From Argentina anserina (taxonomy: Eukaryota; Streptophyta; Magnoliopsida; Rosales; Rosaceae), in NCBI RefSeq assembly GCF_933775445.1, contig NW_026089404.1, forward strand, positions 62,001 through 126,000: a DNA stretch of 64,000 nucleotides, written 5' to 3'. Below the pieces are notes generated by a model. The model ran no database searches and was not told the DNA's origin. It saw only the letters and a list, made by a program, of their open reading frames with translations. Below, piece after piece: positions 1 through 12,443 of this stretch. Both the position numbers and the translations under genes were made by a program. The number at the start of each line of letters is the position of its first letter. Within the stretch, counting starts at the first letter, position 1.

Positions 1-1
1 T

Positions 2-300
2 GGAAACACTCTCAAATACAATAGAAACTCGCATCAGAAAGGATTACAGAAAGATACTCAAACAAGAATTGAAAAGATACTCAAATTGCAATAGTAAACA
101 TACTCAGACGATAGAAAGATACTCAGTTTGAAAGAAACACACGCCACACTGGAAACACTCTAAAATTCAATAGAAACTCGCATCAGAAAGGCTTACAGAA
201 TGATACTCAAATGAGAATTGAAAAGATACTCAAAGTGCAATAGTAAACATACTCAAACGATAAAAAGATACTCAGTTTGAAAGAAACACACGCCCACACT
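2..300 (+). repeat. Short-Z plus A(ATGAG) module, copy 1
   Basis: A 149 bp Z unit (CAGACGATAG, CGCCACACT) is followed by a 150 bp A unit with c62t and g113a. The same pair recurs at 2249, 4047 and 7345, marking it as one ancestral pair spread by unequal exchange. Confidence 0.85.
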
Positions 301-450
301 GGAAACACTCTAAAATTCAATAGAAACTCGCATCAGAAAGGCTTACAGAATGATACTCAAACGAGAATTGAAAAGATACTCAAAGTGCAATAGTAAACAT
401 ACTCAAACGATAGAAAGATACTCAGTTTGAAAGAAACACACGCCCACACT
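301..450 (+). repeat. Representative A-type monomer (150 bp, commonest form)
   Basis: This unit serves as the reference for numbering. It starts GGAAACACTC, has TAAAATTCAATAG at 11-23, CAGAAAGGCTTAC at 34-46, ACTCAAACGAGAATTG at 55-70, AAAGTGCAATAG at 82-93, and ends CGCCCACACT at 141-150. CpG steps fall at 29-30, 62-63, 108-109 and 141-142. The motif ATACTCA occurs four times, at 53, 76, 99 and 118, revealing an internal ~23 bp substructure. Long runs of unchanged A monomers occur in all three domains (for example 40445-41194 and 60948 onward with interruptions). Confidence 0.95.
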
Positions 451-1350
451 GGAAACACTCTAAAATTCAATAGAAACTCGCATCAGAAAGGCTTACAGAA
501 TGATACTCAAACGAGAATTGAAAAGATACTCAAAGTGCAATAGTAAACATACTCAAACGATAGAAAGATACTCAGTTTGAAAGAAACACACGCCCACACT
601 GGAAACACTCTAAAATTCAATAGAAACTCGCATCAGAAAGGCTTACAGAATGATACTCAAACGAGAATTGAAAAGATACTCAAAGTGCAATAGTAAACAT
701 ACTCAAACGATAGAAAGATACTCAGTTTGAAAGACACACACGCCTACACTGGAAACACTCTAAAATTCAATAGAAACTCGCATCAGAAAGGCTTACAGAA
801 TGATACTCAAACGAGAATTGAAAAGATACTCAAAGTGCAATAGTAAACATACTCAAACGATAGAAAGATACTCAGTTTGAAAGAAACACACGCCCACACT
901 GGAAACACTCTAAAATTCAATAGAAACTCGCATCAGAAAGGCTTACAGAATGATACTCAAACGAGAATTGAAAAGATACTCAAAGTGCAATAGTAAACAT
1001 ACTCAAACGATAGAAAGATACTCAGTTTGAAAGACACACACGCCTACACTGGAAACACTCTAAAATTCAATAGAAACTCGCATCAGAAAGGCTTACAGAA
1101 TGATACTCAAACGAGAATTGAAAAGATACTCAAAGTGCAATAGTAAACATACTCAAACGATAGAAAGATACTCAGTTTGAAAGAAACACACGCCCACACT
1201 GGAAACACTCTCAAATTCAAGAAAAACTCGCATCAGAAAGGCTTACAGAATGATACTCAAACGAGAATTGAAAAGATACTCAAAGTGCAATAGTAAACAT
1301 ACTCAAACGATAGATAGATACTCAGTTTGAAAGAAACACACGCCCACACT

Positions 1351-1500
1351 GGAAACACTCTAAAATTCAATAGAAACTCGCATCAGAAAACCTTACAGAA
1401 ACATAGTCAAACGAGAATTGAAAAGATACTCAAAGTGCAATAGTAAACATACTCAAACGATAGAAAGATACTCAGTTTGAAAGAAACACACGCCCACACT
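1351..1500 (+). repeat. Representative X-type monomer (150 bp)
   Basis: The unit is defined by a cluster of linked changes at 40-57: AAAACCTTAC replaces AAAGGCTTAC, and ACATAGTC replaces TGATACTC, which destroys the first ATACTCA motif. Its 5' part can be A-like (TAAAATTCAATAG) or c12 (TCAAATTCAATAG). About 30 of the 209 monomers in the central domain are X by hand count. One X-like unit at 25794 keeps ACATACTC, as does 62298, either an ancestral state or a conversion. Confidence 0.92.
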
Positions 1501-1649
1501 GGAAACACTCTCAAATTCAAGAAAAACTCGCATCGAAAGCCGTTCAGAAAGATACTCAAACGAGAATTGAAAAGATACTCAAATTGCAATAGTAAACAAA
1601 CTCAAACGATAGAAAGATACTCAGTTTGAAAGAAACACACGCCCACACT
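1501..1649 (+). repeat. Representative Y-type monomer (149 bp)
   Basis: The middle reads CATCGAAAGCCGTTCAGAAA instead of CATCAGAAAGGCTTACAGAA, a net loss of one base, so the unit is 149 bp. It usually also has AAATTGCAATAG or TAATTGCAATAG in place of AAAGTGCAATAG. Four occur in domain 1 (1501, 2100, 3898, 7196), none in the central domain, and about 51 in domain 3. Subforms: CTAATTG; GAGGATTCAAAAG with CATATTG; and GAGTATTCAAAAG. One Y unit (61847) is restored to 150 bp by an extra A. Confidence 0.93.
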
Positions 1650-1799
1650 GGAAACACTCTCAAATACAATAGAAACTCGCATCAGAAAGGATTACAGAAA
1701 GATACTCAAACAAGAATTGAAAAGATACTCAAATTGCAATAGTAAACATACTCAAACGATAGAAAGATACTCAGTTTGAAAGAAACACACGCCCACACT
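1650..1799 (+). repeat. Representative Z-type monomer
   Basis: It is recognised by TCAAATACAATAG, GGATTACAG, ACTCAAACAAGAATTG and AAATTGCAATAG. I find 14 in the window: 2, 1650, 2249, 4047, 7345 in domain 1, and 39996, 41493, 44638, 45086, 48377, 52119, 54661, 57355, 60498 in domain 3. Every one with visible upstream sequence follows a Y unit carrying AAACAAACTC. Domain 1 copies read CAGAAAGATAC; domain 3 copies read CAGAAAAATAC. Confidence 0.92.
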
Positions 1800-1949
1800 G
1801 GAAACACTCTCAAATTCAAGAAAAACTCGCATCAGAAAGGCTTACAGAATGATACTCAAACGAGAATTGAAAAGATACTCAAAGTGCAATAGTAAACATA
1901 CTCAAACGATAGAAAGATACTCAGTTTGAAAGAAACACACGCCCACACT
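1800..1949 (+). repeat. Representative C-type monomer (150 bp)
   Basis: It differs from the A form mainly at 12 (a to c) and 21-23 (TAG to GAA), giving TCAAATTCAAGAAAAACTCG at 11-30; the rest matches. It is the second commonest type in all domains. Intermediate forms combine the c12 of C with the TAG of A (for example 3148, 19344, 22794, 34644) or a12 with GAA (23544, 28644), as expected for exchange between monomers. Confidence 0.93.
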
Positions 1950-2248
1950 GGAAACACTCTAAAATTCAATAGAAACTCGCATCAGAAAGGCTTACAGAAT
2001 GATACTCAAACGAGAATTGAAAAGATACTCAAAGTGTAATAGTAAACATACTCAAACGATAGAAAGATACTCAGTTTGAAAGAAACACACGCCCACACTG
2101 GAAACACTCTCAAATTCAAGAAAAACTCGCATCGAAAGCCGTTCAGAAAGATACTCAAACGAGAATTGAAAAGATACTCAAATTGCAATAGTAAACAAAC
2201 TCAAACGATAGAAAGATACTCAGTTTGAAAGAAACACACGCCCACACT

Positions 2249-2547
2249 GGAAACACTCTCAAATACAATAGAAACTCGCATCAGAAAGGATTACAGAAAG
2301 ATACTCAAACAAGAATTGAAAAGATACTCAAATTGCAATAGTAAACATACTCAGACGATAGAAAGATACTCAGTTTGAAAGAAACACACGCCACACTGGA
2401 AACACTCTAAAATTCAATAGAAACTCGCATCAGAAAGGCTTACAGAATGATACTCAAATGAGAATTGAAAAGATACTCAAAGTGCAATAGTAAACATACT
2501 CAAACGATAAAAAGATACTCAGTTTGAAAGAAACACACGCCCACACT
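2249..2547 (+). repeat. Short-Z plus A(ATGAG) module, copy 2
   Basis: It carries the same diagnostic bases as the pair at 2-300: one C missing in CGCCACACT, ATGAG and TAAAAAGATA. A Y unit at 2100-2248 precedes it. Confidence 0.85.
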
Positions 2548-4046
2548 GGAAACACTCTAAAATTCAATAGAAACTCGCATCAGAAAGGCTTACAGAATGA
2601 TACTCAAACGAGAATTGAAAAGATACTCAAAGTGCAATAGTAAACATACTCAAACGATAGAAAGATACTCAGTTTGAAAGAAACACACGCCCACACTGGA
2701 AACACTCTAAAATTCAATAGAAACTCGCATCAGAAAGGCTTACAGAATGATACTCAAACGAGAATTGAAAAGATACTCAAAGTGCAATAGTAAACATACT
2801 CAAACGATAGAAAGATACTCAGTTTGAAAGAAACACACGCCCACACTGGAAACACTCTCAAATTCAAGAAAAACTCGCATCAGAAAGGCTTACAGAATGA
2901 TACTCAAACGAGAATTGAAAAGATACTCAAAGTGCAATAGTAAACATACTCAAACGATAGAAAGATACTCAGTTTGAAAGAAACACACGCCCACACTGGA
3001 AACACTCTAAAATTCAATAGAAACTCGCATCAGAAAGGCTTACAGAATGATACTCAAACGAGAATTGAAAAGATACTCAAAGTGCAATAGTAAACATACT
3101 CAAACGATAGAAAGATACTCAGTTTGAAAGAAACACACGCCCACACTGGAAACACTCTCAAATTCAATAGAAACTCGCATCAGAAAGGCTTACAGAATGA
3201 TACTCAAACGAGAATTGAAAAGATACTCAAAGTGCAATAGTAAACATACTCAAACGATAGAAAGATACTCAGTTTGAAAGACACACACGCCTACACTGGA
3301 AACACTCTAAAATTCAATAGAAACTCGCATCAGAAAGGCTTACAGAATGATACTCAAACGAGAATTGAAAAGATACTCAAAGTGCAATAGTAAACATACT
3401 CAAACGATAGAAAGATACTCAGTTTGAAAGAAACACACGCCCACACTGGAAACACTCTCAAATTCAAGAAAAACTCGCATCAGAAAGGCTTACAGAATGA
3501 TACTCAAACGAGAATTGAAAAGATACTCAAAGTGCAATAGTAAACATACTCAAACGATAGATAGATACTCAGTTTGAAAGAAACACACGCCCACACTGGA
3601 AACACTCTAAAATTCAATAGAAACTCGCATCAGAAAACCTTATAGAAACATAGTCAAACGAGAATTGAAAAGATACTCAAAGTGCAATAGTAAACATACT
3701 CAAACGATAGAAAGATACTCAGTTTGAAAGAAACACACGCCCACACTGGAAACACTCTCAAATTCAAGAAAAACTCGCATCAGAAAGGCTTACAGAATGA
3801 TACTCAAACGAGAATTGAAAAGATACTCAAAGTGTAATAGTAAACATACTCAAACGATAGAAAGATACTCAGTTTGAAAGAAACACACGCCCACACTGGA
3901 AACACTCTCAAATTCAAGAAAAACTCGCATCGAAAGCCGTTCAGAAAGATACTCAAACGAGAATTGAAAAGATACTCAAATTGCAATAGTAAACAAACTC
4001 AAACGATAGAAAGATACTCAGTTTGAAAGAAACACACGCCCACACT

Positions 4047-5995
4047 GGAAACACTCTCAAATACAATAGAAACTCGCATCAGAAAGGATTACAGAAAGAT
4101 ACTCAAACAAGAATTGAAAAGATACTCAAATTGCAATAGTAAACATACTCAGACGATAGAAAGATACTCAGTTTGAAAGAAACACACGCCACACTGGAAA
4201 CACTCTAAAATTCAATAGAAACTCGCATCAGAAAGGCTTACAGAATGATACTCAAATGAGAATTGAAAAGATACTCAAAGTGCAATAGTAAACATACTCA
4301 AACGATAAAAAGATACTCAGTTTGAAAGAAACACACACCCACACTGGAAACACTCTAAAATTCAATAGAAACTCGCATCAGAAAGGCTTACAGAATGATA
4401 CTCAAACGAGAATTGAAAAGATACTCAAAGTGCAATAGTAAACATACTCAAACGATAGAAAGATACTCAGTTTGAAAGAAACACACGCCCACACTGGAAA
4501 CACTCTAAAATTCAATAGAAACTCGCATCAGAAAGGCTTACAGAATGATACTCAAACGAGAATTGAAAAGATACTCAAAGTGCAATAGTAAACATACTCA
4601 AACGATAGAAAGATACTCAGTTTGAAAGAAACACACGCCCACACTGGAAACACTCTCAAATTCAAGAAAAACTCGCATCAGAAAGGCTTACAGAATGATA
4701 CTCAAACGAGAATTGAAAAGATACTCAAAGTGCAATAGTAAACATACTCAAACGATAGAAAGATACTCAGTTTGAAAGACACACACGCCTACACTGGAAA
4801 CACTCTAAAATTCAATAGAAACTCGCATCAGAAAGGCTTACAGAATGATACTCAAACGAGAATTGAAAAGATACTCAAAGTGCAATAGTAAACATACTCA
4901 AACGATAGAAAGATACTCAGTTTGAAAGAAACACACGCCCACACTGGAAACACTCTAAAATTCAATAGAAACTCGCATCAGAAAGGCTTACAGAATGATA
5001 CTCAAACGAGAATTGAAAAGATACTCAAAGTGCAATAGTAAACATACTCAAACGATAGAAAGATACTCAGTTTGAAAGAAACACACGCCCACACAGGAAA
5101 CACTCTAAAATTCAATAGAAACTCGCATCAGAAAGGCTTACAGAATGATACTCAAACGAGAATTGAAAAGATACTCAAAGTGCAATAGTAAACATACTCA
5201 AACGATAGAAAGATACTCAGTTTGAAAGAAACACACGCCCACACTGGAAACACTCTAAAATTCAATAGAAACTCGCATCAGAAAGGCTTACAGAATGATA
5301 CTCAAACGAGAATTGAAAAGATACTCAAAGTGCAATAGTAAACATACTCAAACGATAGAAAGATACTCAGTTTGAAAGAAACACACGCCCACACTGGAAA
5401 CACTCTCAAATTCAAGAAAAACTCGCATCAGAAAGGCTTACAGAATGATACTCAAACGAGAATTGAAAAGATACTCAAAGTGCAATAGTAAACATACTCA
5501 AACGATAGAAAGATACTCAGTTTGAAAGAAACACACGCCCACACTGGAAACACTCTCAAATTCAAGAAAAACTCGCATCAGAAAGGCTTACAGAATGATA
5601 CTCAAACGAGAATTGAAAAGATACTCAAAGTGCAATAGTAAACATACTCAAACGATAGAAAGATACTCAGTTTGAAAGAAACACACGCCCACACTGGAAA
5701 CACTCTAAAATTCAATAGAAACTCGCATCAGAAAGGCTTACAGAATGATACTCAAACGAGAATTGAAAAGATACTCAAAGTGCAATAGTAAACATACTCA
5801 AACGATAGAAAGATACTCAGTTTGAAAGAAACACACGCCTACACTGGAAACACTCTAAAATTCAATAGAAACTCGCATCAGAAAGGCTTACAGAATGATA
5901 CTCAAACGAGAATTGAAAAGATACTCAAAGTGCAATAGTAAACATACTCAAACGATAGAAAGATACTCAGTTTGAAAGAAACACACGCCCACACT
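4047..5995 (+). repeat. Copied block, 13 monomers (partner 7345-9293)
   Basis: The type order is Z, A(ATGAG), A, A, C with a135c/c145t, A, A with t150a, A, A, C, C, A with c145t, A. The identical order and markers recur 3,298 bp downstream, including the rare ACACACACCC in the second unit (4330 and 7630 areas). The match ends where 5996 is A but 9294 is C with a115t. A shorter internal echo of the a135c block lies at 6146. Confidence 0.85.
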
Positions 5996-7344
5996 GGAAA
6001 CACTCTAAAATTCAATAGAAACTCGCATCAGAAAGGCTTACAGAATGATACTCAAACGAGAATTGAAAAGATACTCAAAGTGCAATAGTAAACATACTCA
6101 AACGATAGAAAGATACTCAGTTTGAAAGAAACACACGCCCACACTGGAAACACTCTCAAATTCAAGAAAAACTCGCATCAGAAAGGCTTACAGAATGATA
6201 CTCAAACGAGAATTGAAAAGATACTCAAAGTGCAATAGTAAACATACTCAAACGATAGAAAGATACTCAGTTTGAAAGACACACACGCCTACACTGGAAA
6301 CACTCTAAAATTCAATAGAAACTCGCATCAGAAAGGCTTACAGAATGATACTCAAACGAGAATTGAAAAGATACTCAAAGTGCAATAGTAAACATACTCA
6401 AACGATAGAAAGATACTCAGTTTGAAAGAAACACACGCCCACACTGGAAACACTCTAAAATTCAATAGAAACTCGCATCAGAAAGGCTTACAGAATGATA
6501 CTCAAACGAGAATTGAAAAGATACTCAAAGTGCAATAGTAAACATACTCAAACGATAGAAAGATACTCAGTTTGAAAGAAACACACGCCCACACAGGAAA
6601 CACTCTAAAATTCAATAGAAACTCGCATCAGAAAGGCTTACAGAATGATACTCAAACGAGAATTGAAAAGATACTCAAAGTGCAATAGTAAACATACTCA
6701 AACGATAGAAAGATACTCAGTTTGAAAGAAACACACGCCCACACTGGAAACACTCTAAAATTCAATAGAAACTCGCATCAGAAAGGCTTACAGAATGATA
6801 CTCAAACGAGAATTGAAAAGATACTCAAAGTGCAATAGTAAACATACTCAAACGATAGAAAGATACTCAGTTTGAAAGAAACACACGCCCACACTGGAAA
6901 CACTCTCAAATTCAAGAAAAACTCGCATCAGAAAGGCTTACAGAATGATACTCAAACGAGAATTGAAAAGATACTCAAAGTGCAATAGTAAACATACTCA
7001 AACGATAGAAAGATACTCAGTTTGAAAGAAACACACGGCCACACTGGAAACACTCTCAAATTCAAGAAAAACTCGCATCAGAAAGGCTTACAGAATGATA
7101 CTCAAACGAGAATTGAAAAGATACTCAAAGTGTAATAGTAAACATACTCAAACGATAGAAAGATACTCAGTTTGAAAGAAACACACGCCCACACTGGAAA
7201 CACTCTCAAATTCAAGAAAAACTCGCATCGAAAGCCGTTCAGAAAGATACTCAAACGAGAATTGAAAAGATACTCAAATTGCAATAGTAAACAAACTCAA
7301 ACGATAGAAAGATACTCAGTTTGAAAGAAACACACGCCCACACT

Positions 7345-9293
7345 GGAAACACTCTCAAATACAATAGAAACTCGCATCAGAAAGGATTACAGAAAGATAC
7401 TCAAACAAGAATTGAAAAGATACTCAAATTGCAATAGTAAACATACTCAGACGATAGAAAGATACTCAGTTTGAAAGAAACACACGCCACACTGGAAACA
7501 CTCTAAAATTCAATAGAAACTCGCATCAGAAAGGCTTACAGAATGATACTCAAATGAGAATTGAAAAGATACTCAAAGTGCAATAGTAAACATACTCAAA
7601 CGATAAAAAGATACTCAGTTTGAAAGAAACACACACCCACACTGGAAACACTCTAAAATTCAATAGAAACTCGCATCAGAAAGGCTTACAGAATGATACT
7701 CAAACGAGAATTGAAAAGATACTCAAAGTGCAATAGTAAACATACTCAAACGATAGAAAGATACTCAGTTTGAAAGAAACACACGCCCACACTGGAAACA
7801 CTCTAAAATTCAATAGAAACTCGCATCAGAAAGGCTTACAGAATGATACTCAAACGAGAATTGAAAAGATACTCAAAGTGCAATAGTAAACATACTCAAA
7901 CGATAGAAAGATACTCAGTTTGAAAGAAACACACGCCCACACTGGAAACACTCTCAAATTCAAGAAAAACTCGCATCAGAAAGGCTTACAGAATGATACT
8001 CAAACGAGAATTGAAAAGATACTCAAAGTGCAATAGTAAACATACTCAAACGATAGAAAGATACTCAGTTTGAAAGACACACACGCCTACACTGGAAACA
8101 CTCTAAAATTCAATAGAAACTCGCATCAGAAAGGCTTACAGAATGATACTCAAACGAGAATTGAAAAGATACTCAAAGTGCAATAGTAAACATACTCAAA
8201 CGATAGAAAGATACTCAGTTTGAAAGAAACACACGCCCACACTGGAAACACTCTAAAATTCAATAGAAACTCGCATCAGAAAGGCTTACAGAATGATACT
8301 CAAACGAGAATTGAAAAGATACTCAAAGTGCAATAGTAAACATACTCAAACGATAGAAAGATACTCAGTTTGAAAGAAACACACGCCCACACAGGAAACA
8401 CTCTAAAATTCAATAGAAACTCGCATCAGAAAGGCTTACAGAATGATACTCAAACGAGAATTGAAAAGATACTCAAAGTGCAATAGTAAACATACTCAAA
8501 CGATAGAAAGATACTCAGTTTGAAAGAAACACACGCCCACACTGGAAACACTCTAAAATTCAATAGAAACTCGCATCAGAAAGGCTTACAGAATGATACT
8601 CAAACGAGAATTGAAAAGATACTCAAAGTGCAATAGTAAACATACTCAAACGATAGAAAGATACTCAGTTTGAAAGAAACACACGCCCACACTGGAAACA
8701 CTCTCAAATTCAAGAAAAACTCGCATCAGAAAGGCTTACAGAATGATACTCAAACGAGAATTGAAAAGATACTCAAAGTGCAATAGTAAACATACTCAAA
8801 CGATAGAAAGATACTCAGTTTGAAAGAAACACACGCCCACACTGGAAACACTCTCAAATTCAAGAAAAACTCGCATCAGAAAGGCTTACAGAATGATACT
8901 CAAACGAGAATTGAAAAGATACTCAAAGTGCAATAGTAAACATACTCAAACGATAGAAAGATACTCAGTTTGAAAGAAACACACGCCCACACTGGAAACA
9001 CTCTAAAATTCAATAGAAACTCGCATCAGAAAGGCTTACAGAATGATACTCAAACGAGAATTGAAAAGATACTCAAAGTGCAATAGTAAACATACTCAAA
9101 CGATAGAAAGATACTCAGTTTGAAAGAAACACACGCCTACACTGGAAACACTCTAAAATTCAATAGAAACTCGCATCAGAAAGGCTTACAGAATGATACT
9201 CAAACGAGAATTGAAAAGATACTCAAAGTGCAATAGTAAACATACTCAAACGATAGAAAGATACTCAGTTTGAAAGAAACACACGCCCACACT
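7345..9293 (+). repeat. Copied block, 13 monomers (partner 4047-5995)
   Basis: This is the second copy of the block at 4047 and straddles the domain 1/domain 2 border. It contains the last Y-derived neighbour and last Z unit before the 31 kb stretch free of both, so the homogeneous domain shares recent ancestry with the mixed one. Confidence 0.85.
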
Positions 9294-9743
9294 GGAAACA
9301 CTCTCAAATTCAAGAAAAACTCGCATCAGAAAGGCTTACAGAATGATACTCAAACGAGAATTGAAAAGATACTCAAAGTGCAATAGTAAACATACTCAAA
9401 CGATAGATAGATACTCAGTTTGAAAGAAACACACGCCCACACTGGAAACACTCTCAAATTCAATAGAAACTCGCATCAGAAAACCTTACAGAAACATAGT
9501 CAAACGAGAATTGAAAAGATACTCAAAGTGCAATAGTAAACATACTCAAACGATAGAAAGATACTCAGTTTGAAAGAAACACACGCCCACACTGGAAACA
9601 CTCTAAAATTCAATAGAAACTCGCATCAGAAAGGCTTACAGAATGATACTCAAACGAGAATTGAAAAGATACTCAAAGTGCAATAGTAAACATACTCAAA
9701 CGATAGAAAGATACTCAGTTTGAAAGAAACACACGCCCACACT
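7944..9743 (+). repeat. 1,800 bp 12-mer higher-order repeat, copy 1
   Basis: Twelve monomers in the order C(a135c,c145t), A, A(t150a), A, A, C, C, A(c145t), A, C(a115t), X, A. The next 12 monomers repeat the same order and markers, giving a tandem higher-order repeat of exactly 1,800 bp. Confidence 0.85.
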
Positions 9744-11543
9744 GGAAACACTCTCAAATTCAAGAAAAACTCGCATCAGAAAGGCTTACAGAATGATACT
9801 CAAACGAGAATTGAAAAGATACTCAAAGTGCAATAGTAAACATACTCAAACGATAGAAAGATACTCAGTTTGAAAGACACACACGCCTACACTGGAAACA
9901 CTCTAAAATTCAATAGAAACTCGCATCAGAAAGGCTTACAGAATGATACTCAAACGAGAATTGAAAAGATACTCAAAGTGCAATAGTAAACATACTCAAA
10001 CGATAGAAAGATACTCAGTTTGAAAGAAACACACGCCCACACTGGAAACACTCTAAAATTCAATAGAAACTCGCATCAGAAAGGCTTACAGAATGATACT
10101 CAAACGAGAATTGAAAAGATACTCAAAGTGCAATAGTAAACATACTCAAACGATAGAAAGATACTCAGTTTGAAAGAAACACACGCCCACACAGGAAACA
10201 CTCTAAAATTCAATAGAAACTCGCATCAGAAAGGCTTACAGAATGATACTCAAACGAGAATTGAAAAGATACTCAAAGTGCAATAGTAAACATACTCAAA
10301 CGATAGAAAGATACTCAGTTTGAAAGAAACACACGCCCACACTGGAAACACTCTAAAATTCAATAGAAACTCGCATCAGAAAGGCTTACAGAATGATACT
10401 CAAACGAGAATTGAAAAGATACTCAAAGTGCAATAGTAAACATACTCAAACGATAGAAAGATACTCAGTTTGAAAGAAACACACGCCCACACTGGAAACA
10501 CTCTCAAATTCAAGAAAAACTCGCATCAGAAAGGCTTACAGAATGATACTCAAACGAGAATTGAAAAGATACTCAAAGTGCAATAGTAAACATACTCAAA
10601 CGATAGAAAGATACTCAGTTTGAAAGAAACACACGCCCACACTGGAAACACTCTCAAATTCAAGAAAAACTCGCATCAGAAAGGCTTACAGAATGATACT
10701 CAAACGAGAATTGAAAAGATACTCAAAGTGCAATAGTAAACATACTCAAACGATAGAAAGATACTCAGTTTGAAAGAAACACACGCCCACACTGGAAACA
10801 CTCTAAAATTCAATAGAAACTCGCATCAGAAAGGCTTACAGAATGATACTCAAACGAGAATTGAAAAGATACTCAAAGTGCAATAGTAAACATACTCAAA
10901 CGATAGAAAGATACTCAGTTTGAAAGAAACACACGCCTACACTGGAAACACTCTAAAATTCAATAGAAACTCGCATGAGAAAGGCTTACAGAATGATACT
11001 CAAACGAGAATTGAAAAGATACTCAAAGTGCAATAGTAAACATACTCAAACGATAGAAAGATACTCAGTTTGAAAGAAACACACGCCCACACTGGAAACA
11101 CTCTCAAATTCAAGAAAAACTCGCATCAGAAAGGCTTACAGAATGATACTCAAACGAGAATTGAAAAGATACTCAAAGTGCAATAGTAAACATACTCAAA
11201 CGATAGATAGATACTCAGTTTGAAAGAAACACACGCCCACACTGGAAACACTCTCAAATTCAATAGAAACTCGCATCAGAAAACCTTACAGAAACATAGT
11301 CAAACGAGAATTGAAAAGATACTCAAAGTGCAATAGTAAACATACTCAAACGATAGAAAGATACTCAGTTTGAAAGAAACACACGCCCACACCGGAAACA
11401 CTCTAAAATTCAATAGAAACTCGCATCAGAAAGGCTTACAGAATGATACTCAAACGAGAATTGAAAAGATACTCAAAGTGCAATAGTAAACATACTCAAA
11501 CGATAGAAAGATACTCAGTTTGAAAGAAACACACGCCCACACT
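9744..11543 (+). repeat. 1,800 bp 12-mer higher-order repeat, copy 2
   Basis: It matches 7944-9743 unit by unit. Private differences include CGCATGAG near 10974 and ACACCGG near 11391, showing that the copies have diverged by only a few substitutions. Confidence 0.85.
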
Positions 11544-12443
11544 GGAAACACTCTAAAATTCAATAGAAACTCGCATCAGAAAGGCTTACAGAATGATACT
11601 CAAACGAGAATTGAAAAGATACTCAAAGTGCAATAGTAAACATACTCAAACGATAGAAAGATACTCAGTTTGAAAGAAACACACGCCCACACTGGAAACA
11701 CTCTAAAATTCAATAGAAACTCGCATCAGAAAGGCTTACAGAATGATACTCAAACGAGAATTGAAAAGATACTCAAAGTGCAATAGTAAACATACTCAAA
11801 CGATAGAAAGATACTCAGTTTGAAAGAAACACACGCCCACACTGGAAACACTCTAAAATTCAATAGAAACTCGCATCAGAAAGGCTTACAGAATGATACT
11901 CAAACGAGAATTGAAAAGATACTCAAAGTGCAATAGTAAACATACTCAAACGATAGAAAGATACTCAGTTTGAAAGAAACACACGCCCACACAGGAAACA
12001 CTCTAAAATTCAATAGAAACTCGCATCAGAAAGGCTTACAGAATGATACTCAAACGAGAATTGAAAAGATACTCAAAGTGCAATAGTAAACATACTCAAA
12101 CGATAGAAAGATACTCAGTTTGAAAGAAACACACGCCCACACTGGAAACACTCTCAAATTCAAGACAAACTCGAATCAGAAAGGCTTACAGAATGATACT
12201 CAAACTATAATTGAAAAGATACTCAAAGTGCAATAGTAAACATACTCAAACGATAGAAAGATACTCAGTTTGAAAGAAACACACGCCCACACTGGAAACA
12301 CTCTAAAATTCAATAGAAACTCGCATCAGAAAGGCTTACAGAATGATACTCAAACGAGAATTGAAAAGATACTCAAAGTGCAATAGTAAACATACTCAAA
12401 CGATAGAAAGATACTCAGTTTGAAAGAAACACACGCCCACACT

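Larger units (their letters stand above)
1..7493 (+). repeat. Domain 1: mixed A/C/X array with Y-Z dimers
   Basis: Fifty monomers lie between 2 and 7493. Eight are 149 bp: Y at 1501, 2100, 3898, 7196 and the short Z at 2, 2249, 4047, 7345, the latter reading CGCCACACT with one C lost. Each short Z is followed by an A monomer with ATGAG (c62t) and TAAAAAGATA (g113a), so a ~299 bp module recurs four times. Module starts are 2,247, 1,798 and 3,298 bp apart, equivalent to 15, 12 and 22 monomers. No gene is visible. Confidence 0.9.

Noticed and set aside
301..450. Long inverted repeat between AATTCAAT (14-21) and GAATTGAA (65-72)
   Set aside because: Only about six contiguous bases pair, with a loop of over 40 bases; expected by chance in AT-rich sequence.
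301..450. tRNA-like or Pol III promoter boxes within the monomer
   Set aside because: No credible A box plus B box pair (GGTTCGANNCC) and no cloverleaf can be drawn; TTTT terminators are lacking on the + strand.
1407..1589. Minus-strand reading frame of 60 codons, repeated with near-identical sequence about 40 times (also 2006-2188, 7102-7284, 39156-39338 and others to 62503-62685)
   Set aside because: It starts at TTG rather than ATG, spans the border of two satellite monomers, exists only where a 149 bp unit shifts frame, and varies with the satellite rather than by codon. The hydrophobic, Phe/Leu-rich translation follows from the A-rich opposite strand.
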